A stretch of DNA of 64,000 nt from Haliclona indistincta (lineage: Eukaryota; Porifera; Demospongiae; Haplosclerida; Chalinidae). A program made the position numbers and the translations under genes. The notes beneath the pieces are model-generated. The model was not told the origin of the DNA. It saw only the letters and a program-made list of their open reading frames with translations, and ran no database searches. The stretch lies in the NCBI GenBank assembly GCA_964017065.1, contig OZ024785.1, positions 7,625,672 through 7,689,671 on the forward strand, written 5' to 3'. This document shows, one piece after another, positions 23,675-35,532 of this stretch. Position 1 is the stretch's first letter. Every line of letters starts with the position of its first letter.

Positions 23675-24320
23675 CTATTAGGGAGGCAAGGTAGTGCCTC
23701 CCTATGTAGGGATGCCGGAAAAAAGATGGCGGCTACATATAATGTATTTTTTATAGGAATAATAACGCTCAATAGCCAGGGCCTAATATAGAGAGCAAAA
23801 TTAAATAGCAATAAAATACGAATAATTATTTGTATGGTAGACAGTAATTAGTTATTTTTAGTGTGGTGGAGTGGGTTTATACTAGAGACTAAAAACTGGA
23901 CTGAGAGAGATTGAAGACTTAATAGAAGAATCTAAAGAGTTCTACAGAAGAATGGTAGAGGAGAAAAAAGGTTTAGAGAAGGAACTGGAAGGGAAAATAT
24001 AGGAAGGAAGTTGTTGGGGTCATAGGAATGAATGTGGTAGGGAGGATGGGGGTATTTGGTAAGGATGGAAAAGAAAGAGTTTCTAGATATTTTGATGAGA
24101 GTTTAATTCAGTCCACATAGGCTTTGTGACGAGAGACATGTGATGAACCAATTAAGGATCAAATGCTGATATTTTACCTGGTAATGAATTATATATGTCC
24201 AAAGACACTTAGATCTGCTCTCTGGCGTTGCCCCATCTAACATTAGCAACTGAAGGAGATTGCTCGAATTCGTTACACGGGCTATAGTGATCGTACCTGG
24301 AAACGGTGAATCGCTCAGCA
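23675..24320. mobile_element. Partial copy of the composite palindromic repeat
   Basis: The hairpin end (ATTAGGGAGGCAAGGTAGTG) and following block match 14021 onward. They are then interrupted by unrelated sequence (about 23755-24150) before homology resumes (TCTGCTCTCTGGCGTTGCCC, about 24212-24231). Inside the interruption, 23905-24000 reads as a short charged coiled-coil peptide (EIEDLIEESKEFYRRMVEEK) ending in a stop, possibly a retrotransposon fragment. Confidence 0.6.
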
Positions 24321-24656
24321 TGCTCAGCTGTATATAATATCGAGCTCAAGTGTGCATTTTTACACTCCAGATCAAGGCAAGTAATATTCCAGAACAATCT
24401 ACTGAAAATAGACAAGTTAGTGTGCGGACAACATTTGTGCGCATATTGCAGCCAGAGTTTGTACGCCAGCCCACAACCGCAATTTCTTTATATTGTCCTC
24501 TAAAGACGTAGCAGACCAGGAAAGTCGCAATGTACTTTGGTTTTGCCGACGTGCAGCAACGTCGGCAGAATAAATTAGCTTGTCAATGTGGGCGTTTCCT
24601 ACAATTCATGAACAATTCACATGGGCGTGAACCGTTGTGAAGCCATTCCGACCATC
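24321..24656. other. Upstream region of copy F
   Basis: No coding exon is visible. GTGGGCGTTTCC (about 24589) and GGGCGTG (about 24623) resemble motifs upstream of the other receptors. This is probably promoter and 5' UTR. Confidence 0.4.
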
Positions 24657-27317
24657 ATGGGTTTTCTGCCGGAGATCGCAGCTTTCTTCTGTTTTACAAT
24701 AATATTGACGTCTTCGACGTTTGCTACTGGACTATCCACAATACCATTTGTGGAGAATGGAGGGACTGTCGTATTTGCAAGAAGAGAGAACGAATCAAAT
24801 GTATCTATCTTCTGTCGTGTTACTAACAACGGCAGTGTATTCGAAACAGCGTGGTACTTGACTAGACTTGGTGAAATGGAGCTTCCAATAACGTTTGGTT
24901 CAGTTCCCACACCTAACTTTGTACTGCTCTCAGGTGTTACACCCAACCTTACAATCGAAACGTTTAGTCGTGATCTCGACAGGGGAATTTTGCGCTGCTC
25001 AAATACGGCGCCGGGTGAGATAAGCGAGAACGCCATGTTTCAACTTAGAATAATTGGTTAGTTACACTGTTGAATTGAGCAGTCAGCAGTAGTTGAACTA
25101 TATTCTGTATAACTTGCAGAACCACCAGTACTGAGGACAGAGTCAACAGCAACGCCAGCGGCAGAGAACAGTGTGTTTTCTTTTAACATAGAGCAGTCAG
25201 CAGGATTCCCTCTAGTGCCATCCTACCAGTGGTACCATGATGGAGTACCCATAGACACAAACACCAGTATCAACCCCAATGTGTCTGACTACCCTCAGAT
25301 TGTGTTCAATCCACTACTGAGGACTCATTCTGGTAACTACTCCATGATAGCCACCACTGAAGCAGGCAACTCCACTGGTTACTTCATATTAGATGTGTTA
25401 GGTAAGTAATTCCCAGCATTATTCAAGTAGCATGCCATGTCTCCATAATGCAGCTCCTCCAGCAGGCATTCAAAGATCTAGTGAAGTGTTTGCTGTGTCA
25501 GGAATGGATACCACCATTACAGCATTCACTGATGTGACAGGGAACCCCACCCCTAACTCCACATGGACAAGGAACGGTAGTCCACTGGCTAGTGGTATGA
25601 TGTATGGTACAGACAGCACAGGAGTGCTGATGATATCCAATGTCATGCTGGCAGACAGTGGTAACTACACCAACACACTCCACAACATGTTCAACAATCA
25701 ATCATTCACCAACAATCACACTATTTCACTACAAGTACTCCGTGAGTCAACAAAATGTCAACAGACACCATTAAATTTCTTTGCTCACGTGCAGAGTCTG
25801 CCAGTATGCCACAAAGTCTTAGTGTTATAAACATCACTTCAAGTGCTGTTGTCTTCAGGTGGCTAAATCCTATTAACAGTGGAGTGCCAGCCTTTGACAG
25901 ATTCTCAATCGAATTAACTACAACATCAAAGATATTAAGCATGTCTGTTAATGCAGTGAACAATACTGATCCATCCTACACCAACACCTTGACTGTGACT
26001 GGACTGGAACCCAATACCAACTACACTGTCAGTATCAGGGCTGTGTCAAGCCACTCTGCTGTAGGTGAGCATAAACTGACAAGTGATAGCATCACTCAAG
26101 TTATCACAACCAATGTTTCAAGTGAGTGTGCCAAGAATAACCAGCTATGATAGCACACTATTACTCCTGTATAGTTGCACAGTTTGAACAAACTAGTCTA
26201 GAGAACATTGATGGAATGCTGGAGGTGAGATGGACATTGAGACACACTGGAGGACTGGCCCTACTCTCAATATCAGTGACATGCAATGGAGACAATAGAC
26301 TCAGCAACATGTCATTGTGCAGTGTTGGCACATGTGGCACAAGAGATGGTAGCACTAGATTAGGACCTGTTGAAGCTGGGAACAACTACACATGTACTGT
26401 GACTGCCTCCAATGTACTCGGTAGCACAACATCAGATACCAATGCAGTCATTGCATTAACAGGTGAAACAATGGAAATGATAATGACTGCATTATTGTAT
26501 TCCTTCTGCAGGTATCCCATCCACTCCACAGATATCAGTACTATCTATTACTGGTCTGATGGTGAGGCTACTGATTACCACTGCTTATACTGGAGTGCCA
26601 GCAGGAGACACTAGCCTACACATCAATATCTCAGTCTACAATACCACAAGAGAATTATTGTATCAGATTCGTTCGAATTCATCACTGATCAATTTCTTTG
26701 GCACTACAGCATCTCTGAGTCATGAGTTATCTCTTCGACCTGGCTCATACCAGTTCTCAGCTACTGCTGGTAACAGGTATGGCAGCTCACCAGAGAGTGA
26801 GCTCTCTTCAGGAGCAGCTGTCAGTGTTGTAGAAGGTGAGCCAGAGCTATACTGTGCAATGGTTATTCGTGAACTATAATCCAACGTAGCATCAACTCTT
26901 CCCATTATTGTTGGAGTGAGTGTCTGCAGTGTGGTGATTGCGATACTAGCAGTGAGTGTGCTAGTCACTGTGATCATCTGTTACTGCATCAATAAGAGAG
27001 GAAAGGAAACTAAGAAAAGTGAGAAGACAGTTTGCACAGTGTGTCAGTGCTGTGTCATTGTTGTATTTCTATCATCAGCTCCTACTCCCAATCCTGTGGC
27101 TCTGCAACACTTCCAGTCAGTAGAGAATGAGTGTTATGGAGTACTGGGAGGAGGTGTTCCTCAGTCTATTGAACTAAAGGACAATGCTGCCTATTCCTCA
27201 GTACTGCAGACACAGTCAGCTCCTCATAGCCAGTCCATTGCAGTGAATGATAATGTAGCTTATAGAACAACTACAGAGAAAGCTGATCCGTCTTATCATG
27301 AATATTATATGAATTGA
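24657..27317 (+). CDS. Ig-FN3 transmembrane receptor, copy F (intact)
   Basis: Eight exons close in frame to 758 aa: 24657-25056, 25120-25401, 25454-25741, 25795-26121, 26175-26462, 26512-26835, 26890-27018 and 27079-27317. Exon 1 is of the E type (signal MGFLPEIAAFFCFTIILTSS) with substitutions scattered through Ig1. Ig2 starts EPPVLRTESTATPAAENSVF. Ig3, the three FN3 exons, the TM and the tail are near-identical to the other copies. The tail has the long ending DPSYHEYYMN, like copies A-C. An in-frame upstream ATG at 24621 would add 12 residues. The acceptor before the TM exon is AACGTAG rather than AATGTAG, still a valid AG. Confidence 0.86.
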
Positions 27318-28000
27318 TTTTTTCTATTAGCTAGTGAATAAATCGAAATAATATTATATAATTATTTATAAATTATTATCAATATTATCAATAATATTTA
27401 TTGTTAATATTATAATAATATCAATTATTTATATAAATCGAAACAATTGAGGGAAAATTTGTTATTATTATGTAACCCCCTTATTATTTCTGTATGTGTT
27501 CAACTAAAAAAAGCCCACGATTAAAAGTATTGTTTGAGTTAAATATTGTTTGTTTTATTAAGCAACACTTTTGAACTATACATGTACACAAAGCATAAAA
27601 CATCATTTTTCTCTGATTTTGATAAAATTGATGTGCACTATCTATGCTTGCAATTAGATGAGAGTGCATGTTGAGTACCATGCAATCAACATCACCAAAG
27701 AATAAAGTTAGAATCTGACAAACACTTCAAGAGCTGAGAGAATTTAATAGGCATTAATGAGACTAAAGAGCATATCCTGTATTTCAATGAAGGATGCTCA
27801 CTTCATAAGACGCCCTAGAGACTACATAGTCATCGGCACACATCTATTCAGGTGTATACAGTATAATGAATGTGGAGAACTTAACTAATCTAGACACCAT
27901 GATTGAGATAGAAAGTTCAATAGGGTGTCTCAAAATCTGACAACTGCATGTTATAACACCGTGTCCGCATTTCAGAGGTATATTTTAATGTGTTTGGATG
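27318..28000. other. AT-rich tract and duplicated receptor 3' flank
   Basis: About 27330-27445 is an AT-rich low-complexity tract with short ATT/AAT palindromes. From about 27530 to 28000 the sequence matches the receptor flank seen at 949-1554. No gene is seen. Confidence 0.55.
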
Positions 28001-28200
28001 NNNNNNNNNNNNNNNNNNNNNNNNNNNNNNNNNNNNNNNNNNNNNNNNNNNNNNNNNNNNNNNNNNNNNNNNNNNNNNNNNNNNNNNNNNNNNNNNNNNN
28101 NNNNNNNNNNNNNNNNNNNNNNNNNNNNNNNNNNNNNNNNNNNNNNNNNNNNNNNNNNNNNNNNNNNNNNNNNNNNNNNNNNNNNNNNNNNNNNNNNNNN
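28001..28200. other. Assembly gap (200 N)
   Basis: Exactly 200 unknown bases. The sequence leaves a receptor 3' flank and re-enters at the acceptor of a receptor FN3-3 exon, so five upstream exons of the next receptor are missing and the true gap is probably longer than 200 bp. Confidence 0.98.
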
Positions 28201-28212
28201 TTCCTTCTGCAG

Positions 28213-29000
28213 GTATCCCATTCACTCCACAGATATCAGTACTATCTATTACTGGTCTGATGGTGAGGCTACTGATTACCACTGCTTATACTGGAGTACC
28301 AGCAGGAGACACTAGCCTGCACATCAATATCTCAGTATACAATACTACAAGAAAATTATTGTATCGGGTTCGTTTGAATTCATCACTGATCAACTTTTTA
28401 GGAACTGTGAGTCATGAGTTGTCCTTTCAACCTGGCACATACCAGTTCTCAGCTACTGCTGGTAACAGGTATGGCAGCTCACCAGAGAGTGAGCTCACTG
28501 CAGGAGTAGCTGTCAGTGTTGGAGAAGGTGAGCCAGAGCTACTGCATGATGGTTATTGGTTTATACTACATTCCTATGTAGCATCAACTCTTTTCATTAT
28601 TGTTGGAGTGAGTGTCTGCAGTGTGGTGATTGTGATACTAGCAGTGAGTGTGCTAGTCACTGTGATCATCTGTTGCTGTATCAATAAGAGAGGAAAAGAA
28701 ACTAAGAAAAGTGAGAAGACAGTTTGTACAGTGTGTCAGTGCTGTGTCATTGTTGTATTTCTATCATCAGCTCCTACTCCCAATCCTGTGGCTCTGCAAC
28801 ACTTCCAGTCAGTCGAGAATGAGTGTTATGGAGTACTGGGAGGAGGTGTCCCTCAGTCTATTGAACTAAAGGACAATGCTGCCTATTCCTCAGTACTGCA
28901 GACACAGTCAGCTCCTCATAGCCAGTCCATTGCAGTGAATGATAATGTAGCTTATAGAACAACTACAGAGAAAACTGATCCATCTTATGACTACATTTAA
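28213..29000 (+). CDS. Ig-FN3 transmembrane receptor, copy G (5' part lost in gap)
   Basis: Only the last three exons are present: FN3-3 (28213-28527), TM (28582-28710) and tail (28771-29000), all open and ending TEKTDPSYDYI. The intron between FN3-3 and TM is 54 nt with no stop, so the stretch also reads straight through; splicing as in the siblings is the better model. The 5' exons should lie in or beyond the gap. The gene is paired tail-to-tail with the GPCR at 29102 and matches copy H, as part of an approximately 8-kb duplication. Confidence 0.8.
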
Positions 29001-29101
29001 AATGACTCAAGTAAAATGTATTTGTTTACTACTAATCAAATATTGCTACGTTTCATGCAATTCAGTATTTTTCAATCTGCATGTTGCTTTTTGATGTACT
29101 T

Positions 29102-31842
29102 CTATGCTTCATTCTCATCAGTGTCTGCATCACAACTTTCTGCAATATCTTTCATGTCAATAGTGTTATTATCAATGCAAAGTGAGTCATCAAAGGTCTT
29201 CGTATTTAAACTTGTGTTAATTTCGTGTTGTTTTTCTGATTTCAGTTTTGTACTAGAAGTATTTCCAGTGGTAGAGAACGTTTTTACAAAAGCTGCTCTG
29301 ACTTCAATACGAAGGCAAGAAGAAAACCACACAAGCCACAACTTCCGAGCATCGCGATTCAGAACTACAAAGAACAAGAAGAGGAAGAAGCCTTGAAGAG
29401 AATTGAAGAACACAAACAGCCATTGAACAGCAAAGGCACCGTAGATGCTAGTATCTGCTCCGATTATTGTGAACATTAGAATAATCCATGAGAGGCCCAG
29501 TAGAAACATGAACCCTGCTAGTAATGCTAGTAGTTTGCAAGCATCCTTTGATGACATTGGCACTTTATTCTTATTCGAAAGTGCTTGATTTCTCTTCTGT
29601 TGATTGATTTTGAGCTTAATAACGACATAACTTGAAGAGATGAAGATACAAACATTGAAGATAATGATGAGAAAAATTGGAACGAGAAATGCCCCAAAGA
29701 ACACACCAATATCACTGATGAAGCAACTATGAGAGACAATAAATAAGATAATGAGCACATTCACTATGCTATTGACTCACAATCCTCTAGTTGTGTTGGA
29801 CTGTGTGATGTAGTAGTCAGGATTGATGCTAACAGATATCACAACTGGCAGCAGAGGACAAGCTGGAAATAAAACAAAATATTATACTAAATTTTAGTTT
29901 AATTACTTACCCCAGCATATAATCGAAATAATCACAATGTGTAGCGTAGTGGATTTTTTGAACACAATCACAAGTTTTTGAAACAGTAAGACAGCTTCAG
30001 CACCCATCCACATCCAGGCTACCAGGATGAGATAATGGAGGAGCACACCCACAGTGATACAACCAGCTCTGTTCTCAGTACGATCAATACCAGCCACAAA
30101 CACTATCAACATGAGCATCAGTGACACGGCTAACTGAACATGGAATTTACTGATGTCTTTCTGACGAAAATCCCTATCAAGTACAGAACAGCATCTTATG
30201 TGTTTTCTACATACTTGGGTTAAACTTACTTGAAGACCAGATATGTTAACAAAAGTAATATCAAGCTAGCCCATGAGAGAACAGAATACACCAACATATG
30301 TAGTGATATCCAATGCTAAAATGTATTCCTTTGGTAGCCCAGGACTATCACCATGCACCCTAGTAGATATGTCCTACAAAAGAACAGGGACGATAGTGTG
30401 TGCATGTGTGTGTACCATACTTACCACTAGGCAGGCAAAATTTGTGAGATGGGTGCACTGGCAGCCTACTACATTAGTGGATTCATTGAATGTAGTGAGT
30501 GTACAACCATCAGTATTCCAGTCACCATTACCATCTATTATTCAGTGTGATACATTGTAATTTGATACTGTACAAATAGTAGACTTACTAGCTGCACTGA
30601 AATCCCAGAAGGCACATCTTCTACTAGCAACAAACTTATTCATACCAGAACTAGGTGTATTTGTCAGTCGCAATAAGAATGCTACTGGTTTGGTGAGTCT
30701 TGTTCTATCAACAATACCTCCAACTTGCACTGACACTACTTGACTGCCTACCACAGTATTGGACACTGTTGTACTCTGTGATACATTCCTTACAGGGAAT
30801 AGTGCTGGTGAGTTGTACACTACAAATGCTATAGACACATTGCGTTCTTGTGGAATATCAATTAATATTTCTTGTGGGAGGAAGAATGCTGCAGAATTAT
30901 CATTTTGAGGCAACTCTCCTGACAGATCATTATCTGATGTCAATAGTTGTAATTCTTGAGAGTCTACGGAATTAACTGAAACGTGATTATATGAAAATTT
31001 TGGGACAATGTATAAATACCTGATCGGCACACTGACAGTGATCCTCCTTGAAATTCTATTCTTTTGATCTTAATAACAAAGAAATAATTAATTTTGAACA
31101 AACCATTATTGCAACTCACTCTTTCTCCTCTTAGTGCTAAGTCCCTTCTAACTACAGAAATGTTAGTAAAGTTTGTCTGCTCAATCACAACATCTACAAT
31201 GTTGTTGAATGCTTGTACAATCCTGTTTCAATAACATCATCTCATAACTGTGAAGACATTCAAATACCTATTACTCTGTTGTTGCAATATTTCCATAGGC
31301 CACTCTTCTATATTGTCTAGTATATCAATAGTATTGGTTGTAACCTTGAAGCAAGAGGGAGAATATATGTTTTGGATGCAAGTTCAATATTCACCTGATT
31401 GACCACTTCTAATGACACATTTTGTGTCAATATTATATCAACAGATTGCATGAGTACATCTGAAATCACTCTCAGATTATCACTGCTCTGATCTGATGTT
31501 TCATTAGCTGTTGTTATTATTTCAGTTATATTACTGATAACTTGATTCACATTTTCAGCACTGACATTCACCTGCAATAATAAATAATATGAGCCATTAA
31601 GTGTAGTTCAACTTACTCTCATAAATTAACCTGTTTAAAACTGTTAAATCGTTCACTGACTATAGTTTTACACTGATCAACAACAGGAGTTGCCCAAGTG
31701 TTACTAAACACACATTGTCTTGTTGCTACTACACCATCAGGTCCATAGAAGCAGTCAGTAACAGCTGTAGCATTCACTTCAGTCTTGTTCCAATAGAATG
31801 TTCCTCTCATTCCTTCATCAGTGGTTTCATAGTTACAATAGT
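29102..31842 (-). pseudogene. Adhesion GPCR (HRM-GAIN-GPS-7TM), broken in TM1
   Basis: Eleven exons are visible on the minus strand: 31631-31842 (hormone-receptor-like Cys domain), 31395-31571, 31268-31344, 31120-31222, 31020-31068 and 30589-30975 (GAIN), 30425-30534 (GPS, GCQCTHLTNFACLV), 30230-30373 (TM1), 29911-30173 (TM2-4), 29781-29862 and 29102-29726 (TM5-7 and tail). The TM1 exon is 144 nt against 140 in the intact copy at 47052. A 4-nt insertion (CTAG, about 30266-30269) creates a TAG and a frameshift in FCSLMG*. The tail is the long form, ending DTDENEA. A signal-peptide exon was not found. Unless the insertion is an assembly error, this copy could make at most a truncated ectodomain. 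Confidence 0.85.
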
Positions 31843-32548
31843 CTATAAGATCAAAGTAATTAGCCATATGGTGGAGCAAACACTCTCTCTGTGTCTATTT
31901 TATTGTGCGCTGCTCTCAACATAAAGACAAGCTTTCACTTTCATTGATTATCAAGAATGGTTACATTCTGTTTACCATATCACCATAGCATTGTCAGTCA
32001 CATCAACAGCACAGGCACAACATATTAACATATACTGTCATTGTGGGATTAAATAAGCCCTTGATACAGATTACAGGCATCAGATCAATTGCTTAACCCT
32101 TTAGTTACTGACTTATTTCGTCGGAAATTTGACTTGCTCTAAACTGGCAGTTTGTTTTGCAATTTTCTGCAAAATGCAGTACGCTAGCTATTCCAAACTA
32201 GCACCATTTTCTCCTGGCATGTCAAAGTTTATGACCATGTACTAAACTCCAAGCTGGCCACTCCCACTTCGGAACTGACACAAAAGGTTCTTCATTAGAT
32301 TAGGCCAATACCATCACGAATCTCCCACGATGAGTCAGACGTTGCATCAGAATCGGCCACAGAAATAAAAGTCGCTGTCCCCACTGATGTTGAAGATGGA
32401 GTAGAGAATAGTTCACGATAGTTACAATACTGTTACTGGCGACACTACTGCTAGTAGCACTAGCAAGCTAGCTGTTGCATGCGAACGTATGAGTGGTTAA
32501 TTTCTAAATTACTCATCCTATTTATCCATTTATTCAAACATTGGCGGG
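31843..32548. other. Intergenic spacer of duplicated block
   Basis: This should hold the missing 5' exon and promoter of the GPCR, but no signal-peptide exon could be identified. The sequence is shared with 49665-50528, apart from a segment near 32279 that is absent here. Confidence 0.4.
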
Positions 32549-32728
32549 TACAGTTGTTTGCGAAGATCTTGCATAACGGAATCGAAAGCGGAAGTGTGAC
32601 GCTGGCCAATCAAAATCACTTTTCGTCACGTGTACAGCTTCAGTTAGTCTCGCTTACGTGCGTTTGATTGGCCATCGTCATACTTCCGCTTTCGCTTTCG
32701 TTATGCAAGATCTTCGCAAACAACTGTA
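32549..32728. mobile_element. 180-bp palindromic MITE, copy 2
   Basis: It has the same palindrome and length as 15754-15933, with arms TACAGTTGTTTGCGAAGATC. It is inserted within a larger TIR element, in the same place as the copy at 50529-50708, so it predates the segmental duplication. Confidence 0.8.
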
Positions 32729-33036
32729 CATGTAGTTAATTTAGCAAAAATAGGTCAATCGTAGCCTCGTTCCCAGGCTCTTTTTCAGAAAAGGGCCTGG
32801 TACAGACTGTCTGCGCATGCTCCATTTTCCCCACTTTTCTTGGAATATGGATATTCTTGTTACACGTCCGTGACATGCAAGTACTTTCTTTGGTGCGATC
32901 ATAAACGTTCAGCAAGCATTGCATTGTTTGCTAGCGCTTCTTCACACTTGCAAACGTCAAGGAATGCATGCAAGAGCTTTCTGAGCAGTAGTTTGCGAGA
33001 ACAAAATCTCGTGAGTAATGTCTCGCCGCCCCTTAA

Positions 33037-33614
33037 GGGACTACACGTCGAACATCAGAATGACGAAAATTTCAGTTTCTTCGGGCAAACAAAGCGTGGT
33101 CAAAGACAGTTATCATCAAAGAAACTCACAAATCTGCTTGTGGGCGGAGCAAACACTGTAGAAAGAGTAAAAATTTTATTCAATGAGCGGACAAGCCACG
33201 CCCACCAAAATGGATTTGTGAACTGAATGGCTCGTGGTGAGCAAACGTATGCATGCGTTTTTGCGTAAAGTGTTCAGTCTGTCAGTCACAAGGCCGCGAA
33301 TATTTAATTAGTTTCGTGGTTTGCACAAGAATTGAGCTACAGAGGTCAGCTAAGAACGCAGCAAGGTCATTTGTGGCGCCAGAGGTAGGCAAGGTGCACC
33401 CGCTCCGCTTGCCCGCCCTCCCCCCTCCCACCCACCCTGGTTGCTACCTTTAAATTAAAGAAAAACTATGTCGTAAAACATTTGGGTCCCTCGGCCCTCT
33501 AGCTCCACCCTAGGACCGCCCAGCAGTTGGTAAGGTCGCTGTGAAGTACTAGATGGTGAGCCAGAAAAAACAGCACGCAAATCGAGCCGTTTCTATAGTT
33601 CGCCGTGTAGTCCC
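33037..33614. mobile_element. TTAA-flanked TIR element (piggyBac/Kolobok-type, non-autonomous)
   Basis: This 578-bp insertion has terminal repeats GGGACTACACG(T/G)CGAAC in inverted orientation and TTAA on each side (33033-33036 and 33615-33618). The duplicated block at about 51199 has a single TTAA and no element, so it preserves the empty site. No transposase ORF is present. A TTAA target is typical of the piggyBac and Kolobok superfamilies; which one applies is not determined. Confidence 0.85.
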
Positions 33615-33618
33615 TTAA

Positions 33619-33795
33619 TCATCTCACCCACGTTATCAGGTTTTTTATTGTCACTTAAAATTATTAATATGCACGCGTGCGTAGACAGTCTGTACCAAGC
33701 CCTTTTTAAAGAAAGAGACTGGGTACGAGGCTAAGGTCAATCGCTAAAATTCGCTAAATTAAGTACCCGCTAACAATAGTTGCCTTAAGGTAAGT
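33619..33795. mobile_element. Right end of TIR element (left end deleted in this copy)
   Basis: The segment ending CCTTAAGGTAAGT at 33795 is the right terminal repeat of the element that is complete at 50105-51384. The matching left terminus is missing from this copy of the duplication, where sequence jumps near 32279. Confidence 0.65.
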
Positions 33796-35532
33796 GTTGC
33801 AGGTGAGCAAACAGGACAGTTTAGACAATATTCTATGCCAAAGTATGCATTACCGGGCACCCTGAAGCCCTAAAAAGCCGAAAGTGGCAAGGGGCTCTGC
33901 CCCTTCGAACCCCGGGTTAACGGGGATACCCCTTTAAAATCCCCTCATGCTATATGTTTTAGTGGGGAGGGCGCGCCGAAAAACTTTAGGTAAAGTCTTT
34001 GCTTTATGACGGTGACAGTATATATGACGTAGACAATGACGTATGAATCATAGAGATTTTATACGGGATTTTATACGGGTATTGTATCCGTATAATTTGA
34101 CGTACGTCATTTTCTACGTCATAGATATAGCAAAGACGATCAGAAACGGCGAGTGCTGCTACTATCAGGTTGCCGCATTCGAGTACAGTGTAAGCTACTA
34201 TCACGATTGAAACGCTGAGGTTAGTAAAGTCATATGGCTACCTGCTTGTAAGTGCTTTTTCTTAACTTTCGAAGATGCGCATTATTGAGCCTAAAAACTT
34301 TCTCACCTGTGGATTTTTATATAATTTCGGCCTTGTTTAGGACCGCACTGTAGTTTGCATGAACATCAAGCGCCCGCTTTACAGTAGTGGCCCGCGAGAC
34401 TAGCTTTACAGTACTGTATATGATAGATAAACTAGTTACTCAACTGTTTGCCAAGTCTTTTTTCTTAACTAACACTATAGCAATAAATGATAATCGGTGT
34501 TTCCAACAACTGCGACTGAACTGCTGATATCTTCGAGATAGAATAACATATGTTCCTAACTAACAAAATTTTCGTGTGTTAAAATTTTGTGTTAAAATAT
34601 TTCCGTGGGTCGACCTGCCCCACGAAAATATTTTAACATAGAAAATTCAACGTGTAAGCGAGCGTACACAGTTTCAGTGAGTTTCTAGATAACACTGCAA
34701 GACTGTCGCTGCTGAAAGCTGTAACAATGCTTGTATTCGTGATTATGGCATATACAAGAGTGAATGCCATTTGTTGCCATTTGCTGAATGCCATTTGAAT
34801 GCCATTTGTTCACCAGACCAGGAACTGGCGTCTGGCGATTGTCAGAGACACTCGATCAGAGATGCTTCTGACAGCAAAGTAGAAGCACAGTCGCTGGCTG
34901 AAAAGTAACTCCAGACAGACAGTATTTCAGCTGTAGCCAGCTCTTAGGCATAAACTTACAGCATACAACTCGCAACTCGGCATACATGTGTTTACAAATT
35001 TTCGTTGTTAAAAAATTTCGTGTGTTTCATTTTCGTGGTTGATCCTAACCACGAAACTATTTTAACAACAAAAATTTCCCGATTTACGGTATACACACAT
35101 ACTCTAGATGGATGTATCAACTCTCTCACTAAATCATATAACTGTGACATCTATAGGTTAGTTTTTATGAGCAAAAACATTTCATGTAGGTGAAATGTGG
35201 TAAATTGGAATGTTTAGACTGGAAGCACTGTATTACTTCAAGAAAAAATTAATGATAGTCTATGAATATTAATCAGTAAAGAGCGTAACGATGTACCACT
35301 TATTACGATAGAATCACCGAATATCAAAGACTCAAGGTATAACAGATAAGTACTGTATTGCTGTGAAGAAAACTGTCTGCTGAACACGCTGGTCTTTGTT
35401 ATAATCTTGTATGCGATACTATTTCTAAACTGTAAGTGGTAGAAGAAAATAAGCCCAGCGGTCAATTGAAATTGCATTCCAATGGTTTGGTATGTGTTTC
35501 TGAAATAGCCCCGAGTTACTGTACTATCTTAC
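33796..35532. other. Repeat-rich intergenic region
   Basis: No gene is supported. The segment 33840-33990 is a GC-rich repeat (GGGGCTCTGCCCCTTCGAAC) that recurs inverted at about 39940-40090 and in the duplicate at about 51450-51580. Inverted TGACGT-rich arms lie near 34020-34045 and 34100-34130. Short foldbacks occur near 34565-34645 (AAAATTTTCGTG / CACGAAAATATTTT) and 34990-35090, the latter ending TTTCCCGATTTACGGTA. They look like miniature transposons. Confidence 0.5.

Noticed and set aside
23905..24000. Charged coiled-coil peptide as a gene
   Set aside because: It is only about 32 codons long, inside a repeat fragment with no continuing frame. It is at most a retrotransposon remnant.
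32840..33226. A 128-aa frame running into the TTAA element
   Set aside because: It spans the element boundary, is absent from the duplicate, and has no recognisable domain.
35238..35477. A 79-aa frame as the TM or last exon of the small Ig gene
   Set aside because: It joins the linker exon only out of phase or through a stop, and it has no convincing membrane helix. I left the 3' end unresolved.
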